The notes under the pieces: model-generated
What the model was told of the DNA's origin: nothing
Database searches by the model: none
Seen by the model: the letters and a program-made list of their open reading frames with translations, nothing else
Program-made: the position numbers and the translations under genes
Part shown: piece after piece, positions 28,257 to 36,933 of the stretch
Layout: every line of letters begins with the position of its first letter
Position numbering within the stretch: the first letter of the stretch is position 1
Assembly (NCBI RefSeq): GCF_001995985.1
Contig: NZ_MUFC01000006.1
Coordinates: 165,273 to 229,272, forward strand
DNA length: 64,000 nt
Source: Salinivibrio sharmensis
GTDB lineage: Bacteria > Pseudomonadota > Gammaproteobacteria > Enterobacterales > Vibrionaceae
Direction of reading: 5' to 3'

Positions 28257-30272
28257 ATGCAAGTGCTGACCAATCACATTGGCTACTCGTTACACGGTGA
28301 CAAATACGCGGTGATCGTCAGTGACAGCGACCGCCTCACCGGCACGCCCGTGGCACTGATTTCCCTGCCTCCTCTTAGGGGGACAGGCACATTTAATACT
28401 GCCGATAAAACTGCCTCCTCTTCTGGGGACAGGCACTTTAACGATGCCGCAAAAGATGCAGAAAAAAGCGAGAACCTTACCGGGACAGGCACTCTTGCTC
28501 TCGGGACAGACACTTTTGTTCGTGGTGTTCGTGGGACAGACACAGTGTCACTCGATAACGTGGTCGCGCAGTTTGCATTACAGCAAGGCACACAGTTAAA
28601 CAACTGGCAGATAGGCACGGCTTATACCCTCGATTTTTCTGCCTTTGCACATCGCGGACGCTATCAACTCATGCTGTTAACAGACACACCGGTATATTCC
28701 CATCCGTTTGAGATCAGGGATAATTGTCTGTTTCACACCACGTTTTCCGACCTGCTCCATTACTTTAAATCGCAGCGGTGTAGCGGTATCTATGAACACG
28801 CGGATCAGCGCGCCAAGGTATTTGGCTCTGATGAACGCGTGGATGTGTCCGGCGGTTGGTACGATGCCTCTGGCGATGTGAGCAAATACCTAAGCCACCT
28901 TTCCTATGCCAATTACTTTAATCCGCAACAAATCCCGCTATTGGCTTGGGGGCTGGCCGATCTTGCCAGCCAGTTTAGCTCGGACACGCTGCCCGCGTTT
29001 ATGCGTATGCGATTAGCCGATGAAGCGAAACACGGCGCCGATTTTCTTCTCCGTATGCAACACCCCAGTGGTTTTTTTTATATGACGGTGTTTGATCAAT
29101 GGTCGAAAGACCCAGAGCGCCGCACCCTTTGCGCTTACGCGACGCAAGATGGGGTGATGAGTGAGGCTTACCAAGCCGGTTTTCGTCAAGGCGGCGGCAT
29201 GGCGATTGCTGCCCTTGCCGCCGCAAGCCGAGCACCGCTTTACGCCGAGCCAGACCAACAAACACGCTATTTAGACGCCGCCATTCGCGGCTACTGGCAT
29301 TTGGTTGAACATAACCGTTATTACCTTGATGACGGTGAGCCAAACATTATTGACGAAACCTGCGCCCTTCTCGCCGCATGCGAGTTACATCACGCCACTC
29401 GACAATCTACCGAGGAGCAATCTACCGGGAACAGTCACGCTTATTTAATGGGACAAGCACCTTTAGGTTCTGGGGACAGACACATTAGTGCGAACGGTGA
29501 CTGTCCCTTCTTGAGCGAGGCACGAGGCTGGATGCAAAAGCTGGTCGTACGGCAGTGCAGTGATGAAACCTGTCAGTATTATTGGTCGGCAAATGCTGAT
29601 GGGAGTCGCCCGTTTTACCATGCCGCTGATGCGGGTCTGCCCGGGTTGGCATTAGTTCGCTACCTCGATGTAGAAACCGACCCCAGCCATCAGGCTATCG
29701 CGCAAACAGCATTGGAACGCGCCTGCCAGTTTGAGCTCAACCTAACACAAACCGCTGATAATCCATTCGCGTATCCGCGTCAGTACGTCAAACCCGTCGA
29801 TGGCGTCAAACAGGTGCGTCATTTTATTCCTCACCACAATGAAACCGACTATTGGTGGCAAGGCGAGAATGCACGCTTGGGGTCACTGGCAACCTTTGCG
29901 TGTCATGCCATGCGCCATATTCAAGACGATGCGCTGAATGCGGCCCTCCACACCTTTAGCCAACGGGCGCTTAATTGGATCCTCGGTTTAAACCCATTTG
30001 ATATCTGTATGCTCGATGGACATGGCCACAACAACCCAGATTACCTACCGCACTTGGGCTTTTTTAATGCCAAAGGGGGGATCTGCAATGGCATTACCTC
30101 AGGGATGAGGGATGAAACACAGATTGCATTCAACCCCGCGCCATATTGCGATGATATGGCGCAAAACTGGCGATGGGGCGAGCAGTGGTTGCCACATGCA
30201 AGCTGGTTTATGCTCGCCATCAGTGCGCAAACACTGATTGGCAACGGCCACTCGAACAAGGAGAACGCGTGA
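28257..30272 (+). CDS. GH9 exo-beta-glucosaminidase-like enzyme with repeat-derived insertions
   Basis: A 671-residue protein with an N-terminal immunoglobulin-like domain (begins MQVLTNHIGYSLHGDKYAV) and a GH9 catalytic domain (VSGGWYDASGDVSKYL with the catalytic aspartate pair, and LNPFDICMLDGHGHNNPDYLPH near the end). No signal peptide is seen, so it acts in the cytoplasm. The Photobacterium homologue releases non-reducing glucosamine from chito-oligosaccharides. It is about 100 residues longer than expected: residues 38-97 and about 380-418 are encoded by GGGACAGRCAC repeats, giving GTGT, GDRH and GTDT peptides. No frameshift results. AAGGA precedes the ATG. Confidence 0.88.
   Translation: MQVLTNHIGYSLHGDKYAVIVSDSDRLTGTPVALISLPPLRGTGTFNTADKTASSSGDRHFNDAAKDAEKSENLTGTGTLALGTDTFVRGVRGTDTVSLDNVVAQFALQQGTQLNNWQIGTAYTLDFSAFAHRGRYQLMLLTDTPVYSHPFEIRDNCLFHTTFSDLLHYFKSQRCSGIYEHADQRAKVFGSDERVDVSGGWYDASGDVSKYLSHLSYANYFNPQQIPLLAWGLADLASQFSSDTLPAFMRMRLADEAKHGADFLLRMQHPSGFFYMTVFDQWSKDPERRTLCAYATQDGVMSEAYQAGFRQGGGMAIAALAAASRAPLYAEPDQQTRYLDAAIRGYWHLVEHNRYYLDDGEPNIIDETCALLAACELHHATRQSTEEQSTGNSHAYLMGQAPLGSGDRHISANGDCPFLSEARGWMQKLVVRQCSDETCQYYWSANADGSRPFYHAADAGLPGLALVRYLDVETDPSHQAIAQTALERACQFELNLTQTADNPFAYPRQYVKPVDGVKQVRHFIPHHNETDYWWQGENARLGSLATFACHAMRHIQDDALNAALHTFSQRALNWILGLNPFDICMLDGHGHNNPDYLPHLGFFNAKGGICNGITSGMRDETQIAFNPAPYCDDMAQNWRWGEQWLPHASWFMLAISAQTLIGNGHSNKENA
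28368..28547 (+). repeat. Five GGGACAGRCAC repeats inside the GH9 gene (first insertion)
   Basis: Five copies of the core lie within 180 bp, all in the sense of the gene, near 28379, 28428, 28480, 28502 and 28534. They are read in two different frames: GGG-ACA-GGC-ACT gives GTGT, whereas GGG-GAC-AGG-CAC gives GDRH. The insertion length keeps the reading frame. It falls in a loop of the N-terminal domain. Confidence 0.88.
29395..29515 (+). repeat. Second repeat insertion inside the GH9 gene
   Basis: Degenerate and intact copies (GGGAACAGTCAC, GGGACAAGCAC, GGGGACAGACACATTA and the inverted GTGACTGTCCC) cover about 120 bp between the helices of the catalytic domain. The encoded stretch STGNSHAYLMGQAPLGSGDR looks unlike GH9. 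The frame is kept. Confidence 0.8.
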
Positions 30273-32236
30273 TGACTTACCGCCTCGATCTTAGTGTGAT
30301 CAACGAGTATCCCAATGACACCCCGCCGCGCAGCCGAATGGGGTTAACCTTGCATAACATCACCGACCGTTCGTTGGAAGCGCTGTCCATTGCGGTACTG
30401 TTTGATCGCTTCATCAACCCCAATACCCTGTCACAAGGCAGTATTGAGCAAGTTGGCAGCTATTGCGTCATTACACCGGCACATCAAACTCTCGATGCCA
30501 ATCAAAGCTTATACATCGAGTTTGATGCCCACACGCCGCCATTGCGGTTTCTTTGTGTGGGCTTTAAAGATGCACTGCTCTATGCCAATGGCGAGCAATA
30601 TTCAGTGATGCTCACTCCCATTAACTTGGCACACACTCATACCACACGATCAACGATTCCAGATGTTCATCCCGCCGAGCACGCCATTATTCCGGTGCCC
30701 AAATCGGTGCGCCACCAGCCAGGATACTTTACGCTTTCACCCACAACACCGTTAATCGCGGTGGATTCACAGGCCCTTCCCGCCGCGCAGTGGTTAAGTA
30801 ACGAATGGGTTCGCATGTATCCGCAAGCTGATATTGCACTGGACCCGCGCCACCAAGATGCGGTCACTGGAGATCATGCCATTATCTTACGGCCTTTACC
30901 CGACTCGGCACTTCGAGATATCGCACACCGTGATGAGGCCTATCAGCTCACCGTCACCGACCAAGGCGTGGTCATCCAAGCCTGTGCTGAGCGCGGGTTT
31001 ATTCACGGCTGCGCATCGCTGTTACAACTTTGCCAAGAGCAAAACACACAGCTTCGAATACCGGCAATAAAAATCAGCGATGCACCACGCTTTGCTTACC
31101 GAGGGATGATGCTCGATTGCGCGCGCCATTTTCATTCGGTGGACACGGTAAAGCGACTGATTAACCAGTTAGCTTATTTTAAGTTCAATACCTTTCACTG
31201 GCATTTAACCGACGATGAAGGCTGGCGACTGGAGATTAAAGCCCTGCCTGAATTGACGCGCTATGGGGGTCAACGCGGCCCCAATACCCGCCTTGCCCCG
31301 CAATTCAGTCATATTGCAGAACGTCACGAAGGTTATTATCGCCAAGAAGACGTACGTGACGTGATTGAATACGCCGCAGCCCGCGGTATTACCGTCATTC
31401 CAGAAATTGATATTCCCGGTCACTGTCGCGCAGCCATCAAAGCACTGCCTGATTGGCTACACGATGCCGACGACCGCTCTACTTACCGTAGCGTACAACA
31501 CTACACCGATAACGTATTATCGCCAGCCCTCGATGGCACGTATCGATTTTTAGATACGGTATTAAGTGAAGTCGCCGAGCTTTTCCCCGCCTCATGGGTT
31601 CATATTGGTGCCGATGAAGTCCCTGACGGGGTATGGACGGATAGCCCAATTTATCGGGACAGACGCATGAACGGAGAAACGACCGCTTCGCTACAGGGAC
31701 AGATACTGACCTATGCGGAGCAAAAGCTACGTGCCTTGGGCAAACGTATGGTTGGCTGGGAAGAAGTGCAGCACGGCGATAAAGTGAGCAAAAATACCGT
31801 GATCTATTCATGGCAAAGCGAAGACGCTGCACTGCATTGTGCGCAGCATGGGTTTGATGTGATTTTGACCCCCGGTCAGGCGACCTATCTCGATATGGTG
31901 CAAGATTATGCTGCCACCGAGCCTGGCCTCGACTGGGCGGGCGTCACGCCATTAGAAAAAGCCTACCAATATGAGCCGCTGGCAAGTCTTGCCAGTGACG
32001 ACCCCGCCCGTGAGCATATGCTAGGTGTGCAATGTGCACTCTGGAGTGAACTGATCACCAATCAGGACAGGCTCGATTACATGGTATTTCCAAGACTTAC
32101 CGCCATTGCAGAAGCGGCTTGGAGCCACAGTGAGCGCCGTGACTGGCTCGATTATCTGGCCAGACTCAAAGCGCAGTTACCGCGTTTAGACAAGTTCGGT
32201 ATTCAATACCGTTCCCCTTGGGCATCGAACAAGTAG
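30272..32236 (+). CDS. GH20 beta-N-acetylhexosaminidase (cytoplasmic chitobiase)
   Basis: A 654-residue enzyme that removes terminal GlcNAc from chitobiose and short oligomers. The start overlaps the GH9 stop (TGATG), so the two are translationally coupled. A CHB/HEX N-terminal domain and GH20b-like domain (IPVPKSVRHQPGYF) precede the catalytic barrel with RGMMLDCARHFHS, NTFHWHLTDDEGWRLEIK and the catalytic aspartate-glutamate pair in HIGADEVPDGVW. No signal peptide is seen. It occupies the place of V. cholerae VC0613, but the intervening GlcNAc kinase gene is absent. Confidence 0.93.
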   Translation: MTYRLDLSVINEYPNDTPPRSRMGLTLHNITDRSLEALSIAVLFDRFINPNTLSQGSIEQVGSYCVITPAHQTLDANQSLYIEFDAHTPPLRFLCVGFKDALLYANGEQYSVMLTPINLAHTHTTRSTIPDVHPAEHAIIPVPKSVRHQPGYFTLSPTTPLIAVDSQALPAAQWLSNEWVRMYPQADIALDPRHQDAVTGDHAIILRPLPDSALRDIAHRDEAYQLTVTDQGVVIQACAERGFIHGCASLLQLCQEQNTQLRIPAIKISDAPRFAYRGMMLDCARHFHSVDTVKRLINQLAYFKFNTFHWHLTDDEGWRLEIKALPELTRYGGQRGPNTRLAPQFSHIAERHEGYYRQEDVRDVIEYAAARGITVIPEIDIPGHCRAAIKALPDWLHDADDRSTYRSVQHYTDNVLSPALDGTYRFLDTVLSEVAELFPASWVHIGADEVPDGVWTDSPIYRDRRMNGETTASLQGQILTYAEQKLRALGKRMVGWEEVQHGDKVSKNTVIYSWQSEDAALHCAQHGFDVILTPGQATYLDMVQDYAATEPGLDWAGVTPLEKAYQYEPLASLASDDPAREHMLGVQCALWSELITNQDRLDYMVFPRLTAIAEAAWSHSERRDWLDYLARLKAQLPRLDKFGIQYRSPWASNK

Positions 32237-32252
32237 GCCGAATTCGCCCACC

Positions 32253-32285
32253 TGGCAGCGCCTCCTGCGCTGCCAGCTCTTTGCG
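32253..32285 (+). terminator. Terminator at the end of the chitin operon
   Basis: TGGCAGCGC (32253-32261) and GCGCTGCCA (32267-32275) form a perfect 9-bp stem with a CTCCT loop. The T tract is weak (CTCTTT). It lies 17 bases after the GH20 stop codon and separates the operon from miaE. Confidence 0.7.
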
Positions 32286-32345
32286 CTCGCATCCCATCTG
32301 TTTATAATGCCCAGCCATTGTTGTCAGTCTGAGAGTGTTTCCGGC

Positions 32346-33113
32346 ATGCTACGCCAAGAAATTAATACCCTACTCACCCCTATTCATGGTTTTCTGCACT
32401 GTCAAACCCCCGACAGTTGGATTGACGCAGCCATTCAGCCTGACAATCAATCGATTCTTTTGCGCGATCACGCAAACTGCGAATTAAAAGCCAGCCAAAC
32501 CGCGATGTGGTTGATCCGTAAATATGCGGTTGACGCAGCGAGTGGCGAGCAACTGCTAGCATGGGCCAAACCCTATGAAGACTTTGTCTACCGCGGCGCT
32601 CGCGATGGGATCTTCCACGCGCGCAAAAACGGTCTCAGTGCGCCTTTAACCCCTAAAGCGGGGTTTGCCCACGGCCAAGCCTTGATTGATAAAATGGTCC
32701 GGTTAATCAAAGAAGAGTTTCATCACTTTGAGCAAGTGATTGAAATCATGGACGCACGCGGCATTCCTTATCAACCATTAGAAGCAGGTCGCTACGCCAA
32801 AGGATTAATGCGCGCGGCACGTACTCACGAACCGGCAACTTTGGTCGATAAACTGATTATTGGCGCCTGCATTGAAGCACGCTCCTGCGAGCGCTTTGCC
32901 AAAGTCGCCCCACACCTTGATGATGAACTGCAAAAGTTCTACATCTCGCTACTGCGCTCGGAAGCACGCCATTATCAAGATTACCTCACGCTTGCAGAAA
33001 CCATCGCCGGCGAGGACATTCGCGACCGCATCCAAACCATCGGCGAGCGCGAAGCCGAGTTGATCCAAGCGCCCGACAGCCAATTCCGTTTTCACAGCGG
33101 CGCCCCTGCCTAG
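32346..33113 (+). CDS. miaE: tRNA 2-methylthio-N6-isopentenyladenosine-37 hydroxylase
   Basis: A 255-residue diiron enzyme that hydroxylates the isopentenyl group of ms2i6A37 in tRNA, using oxygen. Helical iron-binding motifs are visible: CELKASQ, KEEFHHFEQV, EARSCERF and RSEARHYQDY. The end RFHSGAPA matches Salmonella MiaE. The open frame starts at 32307; the ATG at 32346 is preferred because it gives the family N-terminus (LRQEINTLLTPIHGFLHC). It appears to be a single-gene unit. Confidence 0.93.
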   Translation: MLRQEINTLLTPIHGFLHCQTPDSWIDAAIQPDNQSILLRDHANCELKASQTAMWLIRKYAVDAASGEQLLAWAKPYEDFVYRGARDGIFHARKNGLSAPLTPKAGFAHGQALIDKMVRLIKEEFHHFEQVIEIMDARGIPYQPLEAGRYAKGLMRAARTHEPATLVDKLIIGACIEARSCERFAKVAPHLDDELQKFYISLLRSEARHYQDYLTLAETIAGEDIRDRIQTIGEREAELIQAPDSQFRFHSGAPA

Positions 33114-33119
33114 CTTCTT

Positions 33120-33310
33120 CTTATGGGGACAGGCACTGTTAATTTCCTGCTAGGACAGACACTTTATAAACCTAACAGTAAACCTAACAGGACAGTCACC
33201 TTGTAGTGACTGTCCTTGCTATGCCTTGTTGTGCCACGACGCCCTACTCAGTACTCGCGAGAATTACTCCTAGGACAAATTACTCCTAGGACAGACACAT
33301 TTAGCAAATA
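33120..33310. repeat. REPIN-like repeats between miaE and the RAYT
   Basis: Five copies of the GGACAGRCAC core lie in this gap. AGGACAGTCAC (33189-33199) and GTGACTGTCCT (33206-33216) form a perfect 11-bp stem with a six-base loop. Two further copies (near 33153 and 33294) carry ACTTTA or ACATTTA tails. The position directly upstream of the transposase fits REP elements that flank their RAYT. Confidence 0.85.
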
Positions 33311-33428
33311 ACAACTCTCGTAGTTACACCATTTCTTGCGCTGTCACGAAAATCCAATTCAGAAACAATGAACGCTGTTTATTTATACAGTACGCTTTAC
33401 CTCTATCCGGAGCCAAGGGAGAGAGACG

Positions 33429-34379
33429 ATGACCAAAGCTCGCGCATCGCAAATAAATTTGGCCGCCACACCCTATTATCATTGCGTCTCACGTTGTGTA
33501 CGCCGCTCGTATTTGTGCGGCTATGATGCTCAGTCGCAAAAAAGCTATGAGCATCGTCGCGCATGGATAGAAACGCGTTTACTCGCATTAGCCAAAGCGT
33601 TCTGTATCGATATTTGTGCTTATGCCATTATGAGCAATCACTATCACGTTGTTTTACATATCAACCAAAAAGCAGCTCAGTCTTTAACCAACATCGAGAT
33701 TGTTGAACGCTGGCTAGCCTTTCATCAAGCGCCTGCACTTATCCAACGTTTTTATCAGGGTGAACCGCTCTCTCACTCAGAGCGAAAAGCGTGTCTTCGC
33801 ATCATTGAGAGCTGGCGCGAACGTTTGATGTCTGTCAGCTGGTTTATGAAGCTGCTTAATCAATATATTTCGACGCAAGCGAACCGAGAGGATCAATGCT
33901 CAGGGCATTTTTGGGAGGGACGCTTTAAAAGCCAAGCCTTATTAGATGAAAAAGCACTCGCTGCGGCCATGGCCTATGTCGATTTGAACCCAGTGCGAGC
34001 AGGTATCACCAAACAGCCTGCGCATGCCAATTACACATCGATTAAAAAGCGCGTTGAATCACTCAAGCAAAATAAAGCGACGCCAGCCGGCTTATTACCC
34101 TTCGCCGGGAACCCGAGAAAGTCGATGCCCGACGGTATCCCTTTTCGCCTTATGGATTATTTAGCTCTGGTAGAATGGACGTGCGATCAGGGTCAGAACG
34201 CCAATTCACTCCCGAGACCACATCTACTCACACAACTGAACATCTCGCGTGAAACCTGGTTGACTACATGCTCTCATTTAGAAGGCGGAAACGTCGTGGG
34301 TTCACTGTCGAGTATCCAAGCGATATTGCCAACACTTGGCCTAAAGCGCATGACCGGCGTCATGATCCCAAGTGAGTAA
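33429..34379 (+). CDS. REP-associated tyrosine transposase (Y1/HUH, RAYT)
   Basis: A 316-residue Y1-transposase-domain protein. The HUH metal motif is H71-Y-H73 (IMSNHYHVVLH), and the candidate catalytic tyrosine is Y183 in AMAYVDLNPVRAGI, downstream of GHFWEGRFKSQALL. RAYTs are single-copy domesticated relatives of IS200/IS605 transposases that act on REP/REPIN palindromes. The ATG follows AGGGAGAGA. The C-terminal 100 residues are an accessory region found in the long RAYT groups. It lies amid repeats of the GGGACAGGCAC family, which are probably its substrate. Confidence 0.93.
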   Translation: MTKARASQINLAATPYYHCVSRCVRRSYLCGYDAQSQKSYEHRRAWIETRLLALAKAFCIDICAYAIMSNHYHVVLHINQKAAQSLTNIEIVERWLAFHQAPALIQRFYQGEPLSHSERKACLRIIESWRERLMSVSWFMKLLNQYISTQANREDQCSGHFWEGRFKSQALLDEKALAAAMAYVDLNPVRAGITKQPAHANYTSIKKRVESLKQNKATPAGLLPFAGNPRKSMPDGIPFRLMDYLALVEWTCDQGQNANSLPRPHLLTQLNISRETWLTTCSHLEGGNVVGSLSSIQAILPTLGLKRMTGVMIPSE

Positions 34380-34435
34380 GGCTTGTCGTTGAATGCATCC
34401 CAATAACGTAAACACGAAATAAACTCGCTAATACC

Positions 34436-34549
34436 TCATCCAATCCAATAAGCCAGCACCATTATCAATACAAACAACACACCCACCGCTTTTAAGAGCG
34501 GCTTTAGCCCTTTTGCTCCACCTTCCGGGGGTTGATTACAACATCCCAT
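34436..34549 (-). CDS. Small membrane protein, 37 residues
   Basis: A short frame on the minus strand begins MGCCNQPPEGGAKGLKPLLK and continues into a hydrophobic helix (residues 21-36, ending VLAYWIG). GGAGAT lies three to four bases before the ATG. The Cys-Cys-Asn-Gln-Pro head followed by one membrane segment resembles short hypothetical proteins I recall from other gammaproteobacteria, but I cannot give a function. The ribosome site and the clean membrane segment argue for a real gene. Confidence 0.6.
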   Translation of the reverse strand: MGCCNQPPEGGAKGLKPLLKAVGVLFVLIMVLAYWIG

Positions 34550-34633
34550 ATTATCTCCTGACCGTTTTTCCAGAAGAATAAGCCTTCCAGTAACAGGAAG
34601 GTAAAGAGACATTCAGGTTTGATTTTAGAGCTT

Positions 34634-34735
34634 GTTGGGACAGGCACATTCGCAATACTGATAATTGTCCCAGATGGCTCGGTTCGATCGATACCAGACA
34701 TATCATACGTGCAGTGTCTGTCCCAACAAAAGGCA
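34634..34735. repeat. GGACAGGCAC-type repeats upstream of the pRiA4b-domain gene
   Basis: TGGGACAGGCACATTCG near 34639 is followed by an inverted partial copy (TTGTCCCA near 34670), then by CAGTGTCTGTCCCAAC near 34712. The outer arms can pair. They sit between the small membrane protein and the 707-residue gene, in its likely promoter region. Confidence 0.75.
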
Positions 34736-34800
34736 GTCGTGTTTCAGAGTGATTTTTTGTACGCTTAACCAATTAATTAATCTCAACCTAGGCCAAGAAT

Positions 34801-36924
34801 ATGGAACTGCCACCTTCTGCGCAAGCGCTCCTTGAGGCTATCCAGCACAACATGTCCATTGCCGACATCAGCCGAGAACAACACCAGCTAATAAACGGTT
34901 CACCTGAGTCGTTTATTGCCGCTCTACCGATTGGTCTATCACTATCAAAGACATTCGACGAACGCCAAGAAGTGCTTTTTGTCGATTACTTTTCACAAAT
35001 GGCCAATGACCTACGTATTTATTCACGTAGTAATGACGTCTCTGAAATCATCAATATCGCGAATGAAATACTCACTAACGCACTTGAGCTAGACGATACT
35101 CAAATTAACTTGGTGCTTACCAGAGAAATCATCAGATGCATGAAACACCTTAAACTGCATGTCGACGATGCGATCATTATGAAAGTGCGTGAGCGCAGTC
35201 AGCAGCCGATCACTAAGCAACAAGAACAATTGGCACAAGACCCTGAAAAGGTTACCGAGCATCTCATCGCGGATCTCAATAAATTCGGCGTAGACACTGG
35301 GCTTGCTTTTTGTCAGTTTGTGGGCGGTGAGCTTATCTTTTTCACCGAACAGGAAGTTCAAGGGCTGCTCACGATGATAAGCCATCAACCTTGGTCAATT
35401 GATGCGCTTTTGCTTTTAAGCCTCAATGCCGATCCTAAGATCGCCAACACCGCAGCGAGTGTACTCAGTAGCCTTCCAGCAAAAAGATGGGAGTCCCTTG
35501 GTCAGCGTCAATACCTAACCCTGATCCAGCGCTTTGGTCACGATAGCGTAAAAAATCACCTACCAGCGTGGCAAAAATCAGCCATGCAATACGGCAAACA
35601 AACCGAACAACATCAGGTGACTGAGCTTTGTCTGTCCTATCCAGACGGCAACCACGCCATACTATTTAATGGGCTCCTCATCAACCCAACAACTAAACAT
35701 GCGCATGTTTTCGGGGGCGTCTTTCGCTTAGGTTTTGGTTTAGTGGATAGCTACTTTGATGCCAATCCCGTCGACACCGTGCAATATAAAAAAATGACCG
35801 CAGAAATGGACAGCACTGTTGAAGCTATTCAATGCGACCCCGGTATCTTGCGACACATACTTTGTTGGGCCCTAGACGAACAGCATGAGGCCTTCGAGCC
35901 TGACACGCTACATATGCTTGCGCTTTTCCCGTCACAATGGACCGAGCCGCAACCGTTCTCATTAGATAACCTTGCCTCCACGTGCAATTTCCCAGGTGAA
36001 CATCCGGATGTGATAGCACGAGGACACCTATCCAGCAAACTGTTAGTCAATATACCATTGGTAGAGACATGGACGATCGCTGAATCGATCGACCCAGCCC
36101 TGGAGACCATACGCAAAGTCCGGAACCGCTATTATCTCGAACACCCTGAACCCTATATCAAAGCACTCGCGTTGAGTGGGCTGATCACGCATTACAGCAA
36201 ACAAGAAAGCACACCATTCTCACCGAGCAACCTATTTATATTTGCCGCAGCGTATGCGTTGCAAGCACCTGATCGCATGAGAAAAACCTTTCCGCTTTTC
36301 GACCAGCTCACAGAGCTGAGTATACAACAGCAAGCGGAGTATCATCCGATGGCGCACGGCCCGCAGGAAATAGAACGCCCCCAAGGCATCGTACTGCACA
36401 TTGAGCTCGATAATAGCCGTCCCAAAATATGGCGCCGTTTTACCATTTCAAACGCCTTACCTTTTATCGCGCTACACGATTACATTCAGGCTATTATGGG
36501 TTGGGAGCACCAACACCTTGCTATGTTCATCACACCCTTGGGTCATATTGACCTTGACGATGAATCCGATACCCAAGCGGCGTATTTACCCATTGGGGCA
36601 GTACTGCAAGACCCCGGAGACACCATCGCATATGTGTATGATTTTGGCGATGACTGGCGCCACACCATCACCCTTGAGAAACTGAATACCCGCAATTACA
36701 CGCAGCCTAAAGTCACGGCAGGTAATGGCACATGCCCGCCAGAAGACTGCGGCGGTATAGACAGATACAAAGACCTACTAAAACTCTCAAGACGCGCACT
36801 ACTCAGCGACGGGGAGCGAGAGATCCTGGACCTCTTTAACATGCAGAACTGGGACGCAAAGTACTTTGATAAAAACGAAGTGAATCAGAGATTAAAAGAA
36901 GAAGTACCACCTATTTTCGACTAA
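34801..36924 (+). CDS. Large protein with C-terminal pRiA4b ORF-3-like domain
   Basis: A 707-residue soluble protein. From residue 529 (GIVLHIELDNSRPKIWRRF) to about 690 it carries the plasmid pRiA4b ORF-3-like domain, with YVYDFGDDWRHTITLE and CPPEDCGGIDRY as its signatures. The first 500 residues are helical and match no family I recognise. The domain is common in accessory genomes and its function is unknown. No membrane segment or signal peptide is visible. It is bracketed on both sides by REPIN-like repeats. Only a weak ribosome site precedes the ATG. Confidence 0.8.
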   Translation: MELPPSAQALLEAIQHNMSIADISREQHQLINGSPESFIAALPIGLSLSKTFDERQEVLFVDYFSQMANDLRIYSRSNDVSEIINIANEILTNALELDDTQINLVLTREIIRCMKHLKLHVDDAIIMKVRERSQQPITKQQEQLAQDPEKVTEHLIADLNKFGVDTGLAFCQFVGGELIFFTEQEVQGLLTMISHQPWSIDALLLLSLNADPKIANTAASVLSSLPAKRWESLGQRQYLTLIQRFGHDSVKNHLPAWQKSAMQYGKQTEQHQVTELCLSYPDGNHAILFNGLLINPTTKHAHVFGGVFRLGFGLVDSYFDANPVDTVQYKKMTAEMDSTVEAIQCDPGILRHILCWALDEQHEAFEPDTLHMLALFPSQWTEPQPFSLDNLASTCNFPGEHPDVIARGHLSSKLLVNIPLVETWTIAESIDPALETIRKVRNRYYLEHPEPYIKALALSGLITHYSKQESTPFSPSNLFIFAAAYALQAPDRMRKTFPLFDQLTELSIQQQAEYHPMAHGPQEIERPQGIVLHIELDNSRPKIWRRFTISNALPFIALHDYIQAIMGWEHQHLAMFITPLGHIDLDDESDTQAAYLPIGAVLQDPGDTIAYVYDFGDDWRHTITLEKLNTRNYTQPKVTAGNGTCPPEDCGGIDRYKDLLKLSRRALLSDGEREILDLFNMQNWDAKYFDKNEVNQRLKEEVPPIFD

Positions 36925-36933
36925 GTAAATCGC

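Noticed and set aside
31648..31725. GGGACAGACGC and GGGACAGATAC in the GH20 gene as repeat insertions
   Set aside because: The encoded LQGQ segment is conserved in GH20 enzymes and the length is normal, so these are probably chance matches.
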